Below are positions 1 through 8,699 of a DNA stretch of 64,000 bases, piece by piece (positions within the stretch are counted from its first letter, which is position 1; the number at the start of each line of letters is the position of its first letter). The notes below the pieces were generated by a model. The model searched no databases. It was not told the origin of the DNA and worked only from the letters and a program-made list of their open reading frames with translations. Source of the DNA: Marivivens geojensis (lineage in GTDB: Bacteria; Pseudomonadota; Alphaproteobacteria; Rhodobacterales; Rhodobacteraceae); the NCBI RefSeq assembly GCF_023540835.1, contig NZ_JALKCU010000002.1, positions 735,406 through 799,405 on the forward strand. The letters are read 5' to 3'. The translations under genes and the position numbers were made by a program.

Positions 1-483
1 CCGACTTATCTTTTTCGAACCTGCGTAGGTAAGGGTCGAAAAACGGTCCTTCTTCATGAACTGCGCATCGGGCACCATGGCGGCAATTGCGTTGCGCATG
101 GTTTCAGAGCCAAGGAAAACAGTCTCTTTCAACCCACGGGCGTTCATCAAACGGTCGGTGAAGATGTGGCCGCGCTCAGGATCAGAGCAAAGCTGGATCT
201 CATCAACCGCCAGAAAATCACAGCCCATCCCGGGGGGCATCGCTTCGACGGTGCAGACCCAATATTTGGCGCGGGGCGGCACGATACGCTCCTCGCCCGT
301 GATCAATGCCACCACCATCGCACCGCGTTTTTCAACGATCCGATCATAGACCTCGCGCGCCAAAAGGCGTAGCGGCAGGCCGATGATCCCTGTCGGATAG
401 GCCAACATCCGTTCAATCGCGTAATGCGTTTTACCCGTGTTGGTGGGGCCTAAAACGGCCGTGATGCGCGAAGGCGTCGTCAT
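1..483 (-). CDS. Suv3-like DEAD/DEAH helicase, N-terminal part
   Basis: This is the first 161 codons of a superfamily 2 helicase; the rest runs off the left edge. The start is the ATG at 483. Walker A is GPTNTGKT at residues 12-19, motif II is DEIQ at 94-97, and a motif III-like GSETM lies at 125-129. This pattern matches the alphaproteobacterial helicases related to mitochondrial SUV3 RNA helicase, which are normally about 900 or more residues, so most of the protein is missing here. The likely role is ATP-dependent RNA unwinding in RNA turnover; this is inferred from the family. The next gene upstream on the same strand (TPR protein) ends 24 bp away, so the two may be co-transcribed. Confidence 0.85.
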   Translation of the reverse strand, partial: MTTPSRITAVLGPTNTGKTHYAIERMLAYPTGIIGLPLRLLAREVYDRIVEKRGAMVVALITGEERIVPPRAKYWVCTVEAMPPGMGCDFLAVDEIQLCSDPERGHIFTDRLMNARGLKETVFLGSETMRNAIAAMVPDAQFMKKDRFSTLTYAGSKKISR

Positions 484-507
484 GTGCATCCCCGGCGGTG
501 CGGAAGG

Positions 508-1068
508 TCAGAGGGTCTGTCCTTCAAGGTCGAGTTTCAATCGCTCAATGGCTTCTTGCACATTTGTAGCGGCGGGGACCAGATCAAGAATCTGCTCATA
601 GACCTCAAGCGCCTCTTTGGGGCGGTCGAGTTCTTCGAGGATGACCGCAAACCCGCTCATCGCCCCAAAGTGACGTGGATTAAGAACGAGCGTCTCGCGA
701 ATATCATCGAGTGAGGGACCGATCTGGTTCGTCAAATAATAAGCCGTCGCGCGACCATTATATGCCTCAGCAAAGGTCGGATCATGGTCAATGGCCGCTG
801 TGAAATGTTCAATCGCTGCTGCAAAATCGCCCGCCTCAATCGCAGCACTGCCCCGCCGCACTAGCAAATCAATCGTGGCAGAGCCGCTCTTGCTCCATTC
901 CTCGTAGATTTGACCCTCAATTCGGGACCAATCTGACGGATCAGCGTCCTGAAGCTGTTCGAACAAATCATCCACGACCGCCGAATCCGCCCTAGCGGGT
1001 CCGGAAATCCCCACTGCAACCATCAGTGCCGCAACGGTAAGTTTGCTAGACTGTTTCAATACGCTCAT
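508..1068 (-). CDS. Secreted tetratricopeptide-repeat protein
   Basis: The 186-residue product starts with a signal peptide (basic N-terminus, hydrophobic stretch at 10-22, AxA-type cleavage site near ARA at 25-27), so it is predicted periplasmic. TPR motifs fill residues about 65-170, including the pattern AIEAGDFAAAIEHFTAAI and a following YNGRATAYY helix. The start at 1068 is chosen because it gives the signal peptide; an upstream in-frame start at 1266 would run across the divergent SCP2 gene. TPR proteins usually scaffold protein complexes; no specific partner can be read here. It is divergent from the SCP2-like gene, with 69 bp between the two starts. Confidence 0.8.
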   Translation of the reverse strand: MSVLKQSSKLTVAALMVAVGISGPARADSAVVDDLFEQLQDADPSDWSRIEGQIYEEWSKSGSATIDLLVRRGSAAIEAGDFAAAIEHFTAAIDHDPTFAEAYNGRATAYYLTNQIGPSLDDIRETLVLNPRHFGAMSGFAVILEELDRPKEALEVYEQILDLVPAATNVQEAIERLKLDLEGQTL

Positions 1069-1137
1069 AACAATACTGTAGCGGAAACACCGCCGTCCGC
1101 CAGTGGCGGCGTGAACACATCGACGAAAGGTATTAAA

Positions 1138-1428
1138 ATGAGCGATATCGTGACCGAGGCCGTAGCAGCCCTGACCGAAAAACTGGGATCTGAAGGCTTT
1201 GACGGTTCGGCTAAATTTGTCATCGAAGGCGAAGGCGCACTGGTTATTGACGGATCGGGCGTTCACGCAGGCGACGATGACACCGATGTGACTCTCACCG
1301 CTTCTGCAGAAACGTTCAAAGCGATCTTGGATGGTGAAGAGAACGCCACCACAGCGTTCATGACAGGCAAACTGTCGGTGGACGGCGATATGGGCACCGC
1401 GATGAAACTCGCGGGCGTGCTCGCTTAA
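1138..1428 (+). CDS. SCP2 sterol-binding-like protein
   Basis: This 96-residue protein has the compact alpha/beta SCP2 fold signature: an N-terminal helix, the strand pattern AKFVIEGEGALVIDG, then TLTASAETFKAILDGEENATTAFMTGKL. The last segment is the conserved C-terminal half of bacterial SCP2 domains. Family members bind lipids or acyl chains in the cytoplasm. The ATG at 1138 is preceded by GAAAGG with good spacing, so I prefer it to the ATG nine codons upstream. A single base separates its stop from the hydrolase start at 1430, so the two are almost certainly one transcript, consistent with a shared lipid-related role. Confidence 0.88.
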   Translation: MSDIVTEAVAALTEKLGSEGFDGSAKFVIEGEGALVIDGSGVHAGDDDTDVTLTASAETFKAILDGEENATTAFMTGKLSVDGDMGTAMKLAGVLA

Positions 1429-1429
1429 G

Positions 1430-2395
1430 ATGTCTCAGATTGCGCCCCTTTTTAACGATTTAGCGGAAGGCCCTGATGGTGGGTCCGCCGCTTGGTTAAC
1501 CACCAAAGACGATGTCACGATTCGCGTGGGCCATTGGCACCGCGACGGGTCCAAAGGCACCGTGCTGTTATTTCCGGGGCGCACTGAATACGTTGAAAAA
1601 TATGGCAAGGACGCCGGGCTTCTGCTGGATCAGGGGCTCGACGTCATTGCCATAGATTGGCGCGGTCAGGGGCTATCAGACCGCGCCTTACCGAACCGCC
1701 TATTGGGGCATGTGGAGAAATTCTCAGACTACCAGCACGATGTGGATGCGGTCGTTGCCTATGCTCGCGCACAATCCTGCCCTGAGCCGTTCTTTCTCTT
1801 GGCTCATTCGATGGGGGGATGCATTGGCCTCCGCGCCTTGCACAACAGGCTGCCGGTTAAGGCTGCCGTTTTCTCTGCACCTATGTGGGGCATCAAATTC
1901 GCGCCCTTTATCAAACCCGTTGCGTGGGGGCTGACTTCGCTCGCTCGACCTATTGGGCTATCGCGCACTTTGGCACCTGGGCAGCTCGAGGAAACATACG
2001 TCGCCCGTGCGCCGTTTGAGGGCAACAGCCTGACCACCGATAAATCGATGTTCAACTTCATGAAACGTCAGGTGGAATTGATGCCTGATTTGGCCTTGGG
2101 TGGGCCGACAATGCAGTGGCTCCACGAGGCGATGGTGGAAATGAGCGCCCTCGGCGACATGACCCCGCCGCCGATCCCGACGATCACTCTGCTCGGCACA
2201 GATGAATCGATCGTCGATTCCAACGCGGTTAGAGCCATCATGCAGCATTGGGCCAACGGCATGCTCCATATGTTCGACGGGGCACAACACGAAATTCTGA
2301 TGGAGCGACCTGCGATCCGCGAGGCGGCCTTTACCCTGCTCGCCGCACATTTTCACGCACATCTGACCGATTCAAACATCCCCGAACCTGCCTGA
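1430..2395 (+). CDS. Alpha/beta hydrolase, lysophospholipase (PldB) type
   Basis: This 321-residue serine hydrolase has the nucleophile elbow HSMGG, with Ser at about residue 127. The acid residue is probably in GTDESIVD, and the catalytic His in the late GAQHEIL motif. These place it in the Hydrolase_4 (monoglyceride lipase / lysophospholipase L2) group. No signal peptide is visible, so it is probably cytoplasmic or membrane-peripheral. It follows the SCP2-like gene after one base, so it is probably translationally coupled to it. The substrate is inferred to be a lysophospholipid or monoacylglycerol from family resemblance only. Confidence 0.85.
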   Translation: MSQIAPLFNDLAEGPDGGSAAWLTTKDDVTIRVGHWHRDGSKGTVLLFPGRTEYVEKYGKDAGLLLDQGLDVIAIDWRGQGLSDRALPNRLLGHVEKFSDYQHDVDAVVAYARAQSCPEPFFLLAHSMGGCIGLRALHNRLPVKAAVFSAPMWGIKFAPFIKPVAWGLTSLARPIGLSRTLAPGQLEETYVARAPFEGNSLTTDKSMFNFMKRQVELMPDLALGGPTMQWLHEAMVEMSALGDMTPPPIPTITLLGTDESIVDSNAVRAIMQHWANGMLHMFDGAQHEILMERPAIREAAFTLLAAHFHAHLTDSNIPEPA

Positions 2396-2421
2396 GCCTT
2401 TTATCTGTCGGTCACCGCGAC

Positions 2422-2441
2422 TATCTGTTGATCAACAGATA
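2422..2441. promoter_or_regulatory. Perfect 20-bp palindrome upstream of pepF
   Basis: TATCTGTTGATCAACAGATA is identical on both strands. It ends a few bases before the AAAAGG Shine-Dalgarno sequence of pepF (ATG at 2458), and a half-site-like TATCTGT also occurs at 2402-2408. A symmetric site at this position would suit a dimeric repressor or, in RNA, a hairpin just before the ribosome site. No regulator is identified. Confidence 0.5.
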
Positions 2442-2457
2442 AAGAAAAGGATCCGTC

Positions 2458-4275
2458 ATGTTCGCAAAGACCCGTGTTTTCGACGCCAACCCTTCGGGCG
2501 GCAAAGACCTTGGCCAATTGCCTGAATGGGACCTGACCGACCTCTATACCGCTGACGATAGCGCGGAATTGAAACGGGACATGGCATGGCTCGAAGGGGA
2601 ATGTGCCGCATTCGCTGCCGATTATGAAGGCAAGCTCGCCACCCTATCCGCAGACGAACTGCTGACCGCCATCCAGCGTAACGAAAAGATTAGCGAGATC
2701 GCGGGCCGCATCATGTCTTATGCAGGGCTGCGTTATTATCAGCTGACCACCGACGCGGGTCGCGCGAAATTCATGTCTGACTGTCAGGACAAAATCACGA
2801 CCTTCACGACGCCGCTCGTGTTCTGGAGCCTTGAGTTCAATCGCATTGAGGACGCCCATTACGACGCGCTTATGGCATCCAACGCTGACCTCGCGCGCTA
2901 TAAACCTGTTCTCGACCGTATGCGCGCGATGAAGCCTTATCAGCTTTCGGATGAGTTAGAGAAATACCTGCACGATGCCTCTGTGGTGGGATCGACCGCT
3001 TGGAACAAACTTTTCGATGAAACCATCGCAGGCCTGAAATTCACGATCGACGGTGAAGAGAAAAACATCGAAGCGACGCTGGACCTGCTGTCCGATCAAA
3101 ACCGTGACGAGCGCGAGAAAGGTGCGCGTGAATTGGCGCGTGTCTTTGGCGAAAACATCAAAACCTTTGCCCGCGTTCACAACACGCTGGCAAAAGAGAA
3201 AGAGATCGACGATCGCTGGCGTGGGTTCGAAAGCCCCCAGATGGCGCGGCACCTGTCAAACCACGTTGAACCAGAAGTGGTCGAAGCGCTGCGTACCGCT
3301 GTTGTTGAAGCCTACCCGCGCCTATCCCACCGTTACTACGCGCTCAAGGCAAAGTGGATGGGACTCGAAAAACTGCAGGTCTGGGACCGTAATGCGCCTC
3401 TGCCGATGGAAGCGGATCGCACCGTCAAATGGGACGAAGCCGAGAAAATCGTCATGGATGCCTACGGCGCCTTTGACCCGCGCATGGCCGATATTGCTGA
3501 ACCATTCTTTACCAAGGGCTGGATCGACGCAGGAGTCAAAGCAGGCAAGGCCCCCGGTGCATTTGCACACCCGACCGTCACGACCGTGCACCCCTATGTC
3601 ATGCTGAACTATCTGGGCAAGCCTCGGGACGTGATGACTTTGGCTCATGAACTGGGGCACGGCGTCCATCAGGTACTTGCTGCAAAACAAGGCGAATTCC
3701 TATCAGACACGCCCCTAACACTTGCTGAAACCGCATCAGTGTTTGGCGAAATGCTGACCTTCCGCAAACTTCTGGCAGGCGCAAAGGATGACACCGAACG
3801 CAAAGTGATGCTGGCGGGCAAGGTTGAGGACATGATCAACACGGTCGTCCGTCAGATCGCTTTCTACGACTTCGAATGCAAACTCCACGCGGCCCGTCGC
3901 GACGGCGAATTGACGCCCGAGGATATCAACGCGCTGTGGATGAGCGTTCAGGGCGAGAGCCTCGGCCCTGTTTTCGAATTCATGCCAGGATATGAGACGT
4001 TCTGGGCGTATATCCCGCACTTCGTGCATTCGCCGTTCTACGTCTACGCCTACGCCTTTGGTGATAGCCTAGTGAATGCGCTCTACACGGCTTATACCGA
4101 ACAGGGCGAGGCGTTTAAGGACAAGTATTTCGACATGCTGTCTGCCGGTGGATCCAAGCACCACAAAGAACTGCTCGAACCCTTCGGCCTAGATGCGTCC
4201 GATCCAGCGTTCTGGAACAAAGGTCTGTCGATGATCGAAGGCTTCATCGACGAATTAGAAGCCATGGAAGACTAA
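2458..4275 (+). CDS. pepF: Oligoendopeptidase F, M3 metallopeptidase
   Basis: This 605-residue cytoplasmic zinc endopeptidase has the usual length of M3B peptidases. The zinc motif HELGH lies at residues 397-401, and the third ligand is in LAETASVFGE (Glu at about 424). The C-terminal substrate-binding segment with FVHSPFYVYAY is also typical. It cleaves short oligopeptides during protein and peptide turnover. AAAAGG precedes the ATG at 2458. The gene follows the hydrolase in the same direction after 62 bp that contain a perfect palindrome, and it is followed by a terminator-like hairpin at 4321-4345. Confidence 0.95.
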   Translation: MFAKTRVFDANPSGGKDLGQLPEWDLTDLYTADDSAELKRDMAWLEGECAAFAADYEGKLATLSADELLTAIQRNEKISEIAGRIMSYAGLRYYQLTTDAGRAKFMSDCQDKITTFTTPLVFWSLEFNRIEDAHYDALMASNADLARYKPVLDRMRAMKPYQLSDELEKYLHDASVVGSTAWNKLFDETIAGLKFTIDGEEKNIEATLDLLSDQNRDEREKGARELARVFGENIKTFARVHNTLAKEKEIDDRWRGFESPQMARHLSNHVEPEVVEALRTAVVEAYPRLSHRYYALKAKWMGLEKLQVWDRNAPLPMEADRTVKWDEAEKIVMDAYGAFDPRMADIAEPFFTKGWIDAGVKAGKAPGAFAHPTVTTVHPYVMLNYLGKPRDVMTLAHELGHGVHQVLAAKQGEFLSDTPLTLAETASVFGEMLTFRKLLAGAKDDTERKVMLAGKVEDMINTVVRQIAFYDFECKLHAARRDGELTPEDINALWMSVQGESLGPVFEFMPGYETFWAYIPHFVHSPFYVYAYAFGDSLVNALYTAYTEQGEAFKDKYFDMLSAGGSKHHKELLEPFGLDASDPAFWNKGLSMIEGFIDELEAMED

Positions 4276-4320
4276 CAGTTTCCCCGAGGTTTCGCTTGCG
4301 CGAATGGATTGGCTAACGCA

Positions 4321-4352
4321 CCCTCCTCCACAACTTGGGGGAGGGTTTTCTT
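4321..4352 (+). terminator. Terminator-like hairpin overlapping the next gene's Shine-Dalgarno
   Basis: CCCTCCTCC (4321-4329) can pair with GGGGGAGGG (4337-4345) around a 7-nt loop, with one G-U pair, followed by TTTTCTT. It resembles an intrinsic terminator for pepF. The right arm is also the purine-rich Shine-Dalgarno of the dipeptidase gene starting at 4353, so the fold would both reduce read-through and hide the ribosome site. Confidence 0.55.
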
Positions 4353-5531
4353 ATGCTGCGGATCATCAAACGTCTCTTGGACATCGTGCTGATTTTGATC
4401 GTCATCGGGGCGGTCGGGTTCTTCACGTTCGCGCCAGCCTACGTCGAAAAGTCCCGTAACAATGTGATCGCACACGCCCCCTACCCTGTGTCCGACGCAG
4501 GTGCTGCGCTGCACGCCAACCTCATCATTGGAGATTGGCACGCCGATAGCCTGTTATGGAACCGCGACCTGACTGAACGCGGTGACTATGGCCAAGTCGA
4601 CCTGCCACGTTTGACCGAAGGCAATGTTGCGGTCCAAATGTTCACCGCCGTCACGAAATCCCCTGCAGGTCAGAACTACGACGAAAACTCGGGCGATGCG
4701 CTCGACAACATCACGCTCTTGGCCATCGGTCAGTTGTGGCCGCCGCGCACGTGGAACAGCCTATTGGAACGGGCGCTCTACCAGTCTGAAAAACTTCATG
4801 CATTTGCCGAAGACGCCCCGGATCAGCTGTATATTGTGACAACAAAAGCCGAGCTGGACGCCGTGATTGCGGAACGTGCGGCAGGGTCAGAGGTCACCGC
4901 TGGCCTCTTGGGGATCGAAGGCGGGCATCCCTTGGAGGGCGAATTGGCAAATATGGATGTGCTTTACGCCGCGGGCTATCGACTTATCGGGTTACAGCAC
5001 TTCTTCGACAACGAACTCGGCGGATCACTGCATGGCACAGGGAACCACGGCCTTACCGAATTTGGTAAACAAGTGGTTCAGAAAGCCGTGGCTGACGGCT
5101 GGATCATCGACCTCGCTCATTCGTCCGAACAGGTCGCCCGCGATGTTCTGGCCATGACCGATGTGCCGATTGTGGTCAGCCACGGCGGGCTCCACGGTCA
5201 TTGCCCTGTCAAACGTAACTTCCCTGATGCTTTGATGCGCCAGATTGCGGGAACGGGCGGCGTGATCGGCATGGGATATTGGGCGGATGTGGTCTGCGGG
5301 GACATAACGCCCGAGGGCATCGCAGACATGATCGTCGCTGCGATTGCAGCGGTGGGTGAGGATCACGTATCGCTGGGATCGGACTTTGACGGATCGGTTG
5401 AAACGGCGTTCGATACCTCCGAACTGCCCTCATTAACGACGGCGCTAATGAACCGTGGTCTGGACGATGACACCATCGCAAAGGTGATGGGCGGCAACAT
5501 GCTCCGCGTGCTGCGCGCCCGTCTGAATTAA
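4353..5531 (+). CDS. Membrane dipeptidase, peptidase family M19
   Basis: The product has 392 residues. An N-terminal transmembrane anchor at 8-27 places the catalytic domain outside the cytoplasm. Metal-binding positions of renal-dipeptidase-like enzymes are visible: WHAD (His63, Asp65), the Glu of GIEGGHPL, the His of DLAHSSE, the SHGGLHGHC segment, and GSDFDG near the C-terminus. It should hydrolyse dipeptides using a dinuclear zinc centre. I chose ATG 4353 (GGGGGAGG at 4337-4344) over an in-frame TTG at 4335. The neighbouring oligoendopeptidase suggests a joint role in peptide scavenging. Confidence 0.9.
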   Translation: MLRIIKRLLDIVLILIVIGAVGFFTFAPAYVEKSRNNVIAHAPYPVSDAGAALHANLIIGDWHADSLLWNRDLTERGDYGQVDLPRLTEGNVAVQMFTAVTKSPAGQNYDENSGDALDNITLLAIGQLWPPRTWNSLLERALYQSEKLHAFAEDAPDQLYIVTTKAELDAVIAERAAGSEVTAGLLGIEGGHPLEGELANMDVLYAAGYRLIGLQHFFDNELGGSLHGTGNHGLTEFGKQVVQKAVADGWIIDLAHSSEQVARDVLAMTDVPIVVSHGGLHGHCPVKRNFPDALMRQIAGTGGVIGMGYWADVVCGDITPEGIADMIVAAIAAVGEDHVSLGSDFDGSVETAFDTSELPSLTTALMNRGLDDDTIAKVMGGNMLRVLRARLN

Positions 5532-5534
5532 GCG

Positions 5535-6500
5535 CTACTCAGCCGCCAGAACCATATCGGTCATCGCCTGTGTGCCACGGCTGAACTCCAGCGGGCATGG
5601 ATAGGCAGCGCCTGTGCGGATCGTTTTGCCAAAGTTTTCGACCTGAAGCACATACTGGTTCACCGTCGGCCAGCGTTCAACATGGCGTTCGGTTGCAGGT
5701 GCTTCGAGGATGAGTTCGGCAATGTCGTAGACGCCCGCATTGAACGGTGCCGTGAGAGTGATATGGCCCGCAGTCCCGTGGAACGTGATGTGCTGACGGT
5801 TCGCCATGCGCATCGACACGGTGCCCTGATAGGCAAACGATGGGAATTCGGCCATGACTTGGGTGAACACATCGACGCCATTTTCGCGAACGATATGCGC
5901 GTTGCGGATGCTGACAGGTTCCTCGCCAGTCACAAAACGGGCCGAGCCAAAGGCATAAACACCGATATCGCCCAATGCACCGCCACCTGTTTCAGGTTTG
6001 TTTCGGATGTTGTTGGTGTCCTCCGCGTTGTTAAAGCTGAACACGGTATCCACAAGCATCAGATCACCGATCACACCGCTTGCGAGCAGTTCTTTGGCGC
6101 GGGTGAATTGCGGGTGGTGAACGATCATATAGGCCTCAGCCGCCAAAAGACCCGACGCATCACGTGCAGCGATGATCGCGTCAAAATCCGCCTCTTTCAT
6201 CGCCATCGGCTTTTCGCAAAGAACGTGTTTGCCTGCAGCCAGCGCCTTGAGCGTCCATTCGACATGGAGGTGGTTCGGCAACGGAATATAGACGGCTTCA
6301 ACCTCAGGATCAGCGAGAAGCGCATCGTAGCTGTCATGGATCACAAGGTTCGGGTTGAAAGCCTGAAAATCAGCGGCTTTCTCAGCGCTAGAAGTAGCGA
6401 GCGCGTAGAACTCTGCACCTTCGGCCGCATGGATCGCCCGAGCCATATGTTCTCGCGCGAATTTCGCGGCCCCCAAAATACCCCACTTTACAGATTTCAT
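5535..6500 (-). CDS. Gfo/Idh/MocA-family oxidoreductase
   Basis: This 321-residue NAD(P)-dependent dehydrogenase has a Rossmann nucleotide-binding start (WGILGAAKFA) and the family signature CEKPMA, which carries the lysine near the cofactor. The C-terminal half is the usual alpha/beta substrate domain (TGGGALGDIGVY). Substrates in the family are sugars, inositols or related polyols; which one cannot be told here. ATG 6500 is preceded by GGAGG at good spacing, so the longer upstream frame is ignored. It converges with the dipeptidase gene, with only 3 bp between the stop codons. Confidence 0.92.
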   Translation of the reverse strand: MKSVKWGILGAAKFAREHMARAIHAAEGAEFYALATSSAEKAADFQAFNPNLVIHDSYDALLADPEVEAVYIPLPNHLHVEWTLKALAAGKHVLCEKPMAMKEADFDAIIAARDASGLLAAEAYMIVHHPQFTRAKELLASGVIGDLMLVDTVFSFNNAEDTNNIRNKPETGGGALGDIGVYAFGSARFVTGEEPVSIRNAHIVRENGVDVFTQVMAEFPSFAYQGTVSMRMANRQHITFHGTAGHITLTAPFNAGVYDIAELILEAPATERHVERWPTVNQYVLQVENFGKTIRTGAAYPCPLEFSRGTQAMTDMVLAAE

Positions 6501-6593
6501 TGCGGACCTCCCTGTTCGCGCTAACAAAAACAACCTAGACCGCACCAAACCCGAGGGCAAGGTGCGGCCAAGGCCGAGGGAGGAAACAGTAGG

Positions 6594-7490
6594 TTATGCT
6601 GGGATCAGCATACCCTTTTCGATAGCCAATTCTTGCATCCGCTTTTGGAGCTTTTCAAAAGCACGGACCTCGATCTGGCGAATACGTTCGCGGCTGACGT
6701 CATATTGCGCCGACAAATCCTCGAGAGTGACAGTCTCGTCGGCAAGGCGACGTTGAACGAGAATATCTTTCTCGCGGTCATTCAGGACTTCCATTGCCAG
6801 CGCCAACAGCTCGCGACGGGCGGTGAGTTCATCGTGCTCTTCATAAGCAACAGCCTGATTGGCATCTTCGTCTTCGAGCCAATCTTGCCATTGGGTCGAA
6901 CTACCGTCCTCAGTGCCGACGGTCGCGTTCAGCGATGCGTCAGCCCCTGACATACGGCGGTTCATGGAGATCACTTCTTCCTCTGTCACGCCCAGATCAG
7001 TTGCGATCCGCTTGACGTTATCAGGATGCAGATCACCCTCTTCGAGCGCACCAATGCGGTTCTTTGCCTTACGCAGGTTAAAGAACAGCTTCTTTTGCGC
7101 AGAGGTTGTCCCCAGTTTCACAAGGCTCCACGAACGCAGGATGTATTCCTGAATAGACGCACGGATCCACCACATGGCATAGGTCGCCAGACGGAACCCT
7201 TTTTCAGGGTCAAACCGTTTGACCGCCTGCATCAAACCAACGTTCGCTTCAGAGATCACCTCGGCCTGCGGCAAACCATAGCCACGGTAGCCCATCGCGA
7301 TTTTCGCCGCGAGGCGCAGGTGCGAGGTCACAAGTTTATGTGCCGCACCGCTGTCTTCGTGATCCACCCACCGTTTGGCGAGCATATATTCTTCTTCAGG
7401 CTCCAGCATCGGAAAACGCCGAATTTCCTGCATATAGCGGTTCAATCCTTGTTCCGGCGACGGTGCCGGCAGGTTGGTGTAACTACTCAT
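6594..7490 (-). CDS. rpoH: RNA polymerase heat-shock sigma factor, sigma-32
   Basis: The 298-residue protein has sigma-70 regions 2 to 4. Region 2 is recognised by the core-binding and melting segments ISEANVGLMQAVKRFDP and YAMWWIRASIQEYI. The RpoH box is QKKLFFNLRKAKN, which distinguishes it from other sigma factors. Region 4 has the [10 protein letters not shown] helix. It directs transcription of chaperone and protease genes on heat or oxidative stress. GGGGA lies just upstream of ATG 7490. The upstream gap carries a sigma-32-like promoter and an inverted repeat, which suggests autoregulation. Rhodobacteraceae often carry two RpoH paralogues; this one has the canonical RpoH box. Confidence 0.96.
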   Translation of the reverse strand: MSSYTNLPAPSPEQGLNRYMQEIRRFPMLEPEEEYMLAKRWVDHEDSGAAHKLVTSHLRLAAKIAMGYRGYGLPQAEVISEANVGLMQAVKRFDPEKGFRLATYAMWWIRASIQEYILRSWSLVKLGTTSAQKKLFFNLRKAKNRIGALEEGDLHPDNVKRIATDLGVTEEEVISMNRRMSGADASLNATVGTEDGSSTQWQDWLEDEDANQAVAYEEHDELTARRELLALAMEVLNDREKDILVQRRLADETVTLEDLSAQYDVSRERIRQIEVRAFEKLQKRMQELAIEKGMLIPA

Positions 7491-7519
7491 TCCAATCCCC
7501 CAATTCACTCGAACCCTTC

Positions 7520-7540
7520 GATGTTTAAGGGCTTAACATC
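7520..7540 (-). repeat. Inverted repeat in the rpoH leader
   Basis: GATGTTTAAG (7520-7529) faces CTTAACATC (7532-7540), an almost complete 9-bp stem with a tiny loop, just downstream of the predicted -10 element of rpoH. It could be an operator or a 5'-UTR hairpin. Confidence 0.4.
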
Positions 7541-7541
7541 C

Positions 7542-7570
7542 ATATGGTGGCGCTATCATCCCCATTCAAG
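7542..7570 (-). promoter_or_regulatory. Sigma-32-like promoter of rpoH
   Basis: On the minus strand CTTGAA (7570-7565) and CCATAT (7547-7542) are separated by 17 bp, with CCC just before CTTGAA. This matches the heat-shock pattern CCCTTGAA - CCCAT-T used by alphaproteobacterial RpoH. It lies about 55-80 bp upstream of the rpoH start. The prediction comes from the motif only. Confidence 0.5.
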
Positions 7571-7670
7571 GGGTCAACAACGATCCTTCTACGCAAATGT
7601 AGCAAGCCTCCGTCGCTCTGCTAGGGGCAAAGCGGCGCAGTCACGCAGTCGGGAAAGATGTTTCAGTCGA

Positions 7671-8699
7671 TTATGAACCGCCCAAAGCGGTCAAAAGCGC
7701 CTGCATATCCTCGGGCAAATCGGATTCGAATTCGATCCATTCGCCTGTGACAGGGTGCTCAAATCCCAACGTTGCTGCATGGAGCGCTTGACGCGAAAAC
7801 GCTGCAGCCGCTTCTGCACCCGCTTCACCGATGGCTTTGACGTTCAGTTTGCGACGACCACCGTAAACGGGATCACCGATCAACGAGTGTCCGACGTGGG
7901 CCATATGCACACGAATCTGGTGCGTGCGACCTGTTTCGAGCCAACACTCAAGCAGAGCAGCCACAGGCGGCACTCCAAGAGATTCGATAATCCGTGCCCG
8001 TGTCACCGCGTGACGACCTTGGGTAAAACTCACCGCTTGCCGCTGGCGATCGGTTTTATGGCGACCGAGGAAGGTTTGGACCTTGAGAATATTGCCAGGT
8101 TCAAAGTTGGTCCCTTTGACGCCGTGGATACGCGGGTCATTCTGGTCAGGCGCACCGTAACAAATCGCAAGATAGCGACGATTGACGCTGTGATCCTCGA
8201 ATTGCGCGGCGAGGCCATGGTGGGCGCGGTCGCTCTTTGCAGCAACCAAAAGGCCGCTCGTATCTTTGTCGATGCGATGCACGATACCAGGGCGCTTTTC
8301 ACCGCCGACACCCGAAAGGCTATCGCCGCAATGGTGGATCAAGGCGTTAACCACGGTTCCGTTCGGCGTGCCGGGTGCGGGATGAACGACCATCCCCGCA
8401 GGTTTATCAATTACGATCAGATCGTCGTCCTCATAAACCACGACCAGCGGGATATCTTCACCAACGATGTCACTCTCGGTGGCCGCTTCGACGGTTACGG
8501 TGATTTCATCGCCCTCAGAGACCTTGAACCGTGGGTTTTCCACAACAGCCCCGTTGACTGTCACAGCCCCCGTTTCGATCAATCGCCCCAGACGCGAACG
8601 GCTCAGATCGGCCTCGGCTGGCACATTGCGCGAAAGCGCCTTATCAAGACGCGGAGGCGGATTTTCCGCGATGGTAAACGATACAAGGGTATGGGCCAT
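7671..8699 (-). CDS. rluD: 23S rRNA pseudouridine synthase, RluD type
   Basis: The 342-residue protein has an N-terminal S4 RNA-binding domain (residues about 15-75: LDKALSRNVP, SRSRLGRLIETGAVTVNG) and an RluA-type catalytic domain with the signature HRIDKDTSGLL, whose Asp is the catalytic nucleophile. It converts uridines in 23S rRNA helix 69 to pseudouridine; that target is taken from the RluD family. AGGAG precedes ATG 8699. Its start codon overlaps by two bases the start of the divergent plus-strand gene at 8698, so each gene's promoter must lie within the other's coding sequence or very close to it. Confidence 0.93.
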   Translation of the reverse strand: MAHTLVSFTIAENPPPRLDKALSRNVPAEADLSRSRLGRLIETGAVTVNGAVVENPRFKVSEGDEITVTVEAATESDIVGEDIPLVVVYEDDDLIVIDKPAGMVVHPAPGTPNGTVVNALIHHCGDSLSGVGGEKRPGIVHRIDKDTSGLLVAAKSDRAHHGLAAQFEDHSVNRRYLAICYGAPDQNDPRIHGVKGTNFEPGNILKVQTFLGRHKTDRQRQAVSFTQGRHAVTRARIIESLGVPPVAALLECWLETGRTHQIRVHMAHVGHSLIGDPVYGGRRKLNVKAIGEAGAEAAAAFSRQALHAATLGFEHPVTGEWIEFESDLPEDMQALLTALGGS

